Source of the DNA: an uncultured Polaribacter sp.
GTDB taxonomy: Bacteria; Bacteroidota; Bacteroidia; Flavobacteriales; Flavobacteriaceae
Assembly (NCBI GenBank): GCA_943788865.1
Contig: CALSRX010000004.1
Location: forward strand, 248,001-312,000
Length of the DNA stretch: 64,000 nt
Reading direction: 5' to 3'
The first letter of the stretch is position 1. Every line of letters starts with the position of its first letter. Below are positions 63,288 to 64,000 of the stretch, piece after piece. The translations under genes were made by a program, and so were the position numbers. A model generated the notes under the pieces. That model ran no database searches and was not told the DNA's origin. It saw only the letters and a list, made by a program, of their open reading frames with translations.

Positions 63288-64000
63288 ATGAAGAATATTA
63301 GAAACTTTTGCATCATCGCACATATCGATCACGGTAAAAGTACGTTGGCAGATAGATTGTTAGATTTTACAGGCTCTGTAACCGATCGTGAAAAGAAAGA
63401 TCAGTTATTAGACAATATGGACTTGGAGCGTGAACGTGGAATTACCATCAAGTCGCACGCCATCCAAATGGATTATACCTATAAAGGAGAGCAATATATT
63501 TTAAACCTTATTGACACTCCGGGTCACGTAGATTTTTCGTACGAAGTTTCTCGTTCAATTGCAGCCTGTGAAGGTGCTTTACTAATTGTTGATGCAGCAC
63601 AAAGTATTCAAGCACAAACCATTTCTAATTTATACTTAGCACTAGACAACGATTTAGAGATTATTCCTGTTTTAAATAAAGTTGATTTACCTTCTGCAAA
63701 TCCAGAAGAAGTAACAGACGATATTGTAGATTTATTAGGTTGTGATGCAGAAGATGTGATTCATGCAAGTGGAAAAACAGGTTTTGGTGTTGAAAATATT
63801 TTAGAAGCCATAATCGAAAGAATTCCTGCTCCAAAAGGAGATCCAAATGCGCCTTTGCAAGCCTTAATTTTTGATTCTGTTTATAATTCTTACAGAGGAA
63901 TTGAAACCTATTTTAGAGTTTTAAATGGAGAAATTAAAAAAGGACAAAAATCAAATTTATGGCAACCAACAAAGAATATTTTGCAGATGAAGTAGGGACG
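63288..64000 (+). pseudogene. lepA: Elongation factor 4 (LepA), 5' part, with a frameshift near the window edge
   Basis: A translational GTPase that back-translocates or remodels stalled ribosomes. G1 [11 protein letters not shown]2/G3 region [10 protein letters not shown] and [11 protein letters not shown], and G4 NKVDLPSA are intact. Near residue 220 the frame changes: [14 protein letters not shown] replaces the expected [20 protein letters not shown]. Adding one A to the run at 63946-63950 restores it to the end of the window. The rest of the gene lies outside. As in the cox region, the single-base loss in an A run suggests a sequence error in an otherwise normal gene. Confidence 0.9.

Overview
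The window is a very AT-rich chromosomal segment of a marine-type member of the Flavobacteriaceae (Polaribacter/Tenacibaculum-like). The grounds are the SprA type IX secretion translocon, a RemB-type gliding gene, a T9SS type A sorting domain, a PID-CTERM micro-protein, split odhA/odhB genes, the ctaB-cox-SCO-DUF420 block, and many promoters with the Bacteroidetes -7 element TAnnTTTG in place of sigma70 boxes. Nearly all of it is housekeeping or envelope DNA. I see no prophage, insertion sequence, CRISPR array or defence island.

Layout. 1-3.3 kb: 3' end of sprA, gcvH, a VanZ-family gene and a TonB-type gene. 3.3-6.3 kb: deoC, a hexapeptide acyltransferase and a broken remB. 6.3-6.5 kb: tRNA-Leu and tRNA-Gly. 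6.7-11.7 kb: cytochrome oxidase assembly block (ctaB, two subunit III genes, subunit IV, an SCO-like protein, SCO, DUF420, a CxxC micro-protein), where one subunit III gene and SCO carry single-base deletions. 11.9-20 kb: TolC, serine hydrolase, tsaB, two paralogous secreted proteins, MscS, DUF1304, DUF255. 20-24 kb: phosphate uptake pair (porin and PiT-PhoU transporter) behind repeated 11-bp Pho-box-like elements. 24-29 kb: PIF1-like helicase, MFS carrier and a small DUF6090-type cassette. 29-39.5 kb: odhB-odhA, tRNA-Asn, Lrp/AsnC, accC-accB-fabH, rpmF-DUF177, pdxA, ribE, PID-CTERM protein. 39.7-47.6 kb: tRNA(CAT), polyprenyl synthase, and a TetR-TolC-MFP-RND efflux operon. 47.6-61.8 kb: recX, a large T9SS-secreted Asp-box protein, threonine dehydrogenase, thioredoxin-like protein, truB, uppP, ftsX, mce, rbfA, lolE-like gene, dusB, M28 peptidase. 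61.8-64 kb: PD40 lipoprotein ending in a 67-bp tandem repeat, then lepA cut by the window edge and frameshifted.

Most worth a second look: (i) the 11-bp direct repeats at the same distance from the -7 position at both phosphate genes; (ii) a 67-bp minisatellite grown out of the 3' end of a coding gene; (iii) a perfect palindrome made of two opposed -7 elements between divergent genes; (iv) two promoters that imply leaderless mRNAs; (v) two small promoter-to-terminator units with no ORF; (vi) broken genes, of which those with single-base homopolymer losses (cox subunit III, SCO, lepA) look more like sequencing error than decay, while remB also lacks its 3' end.
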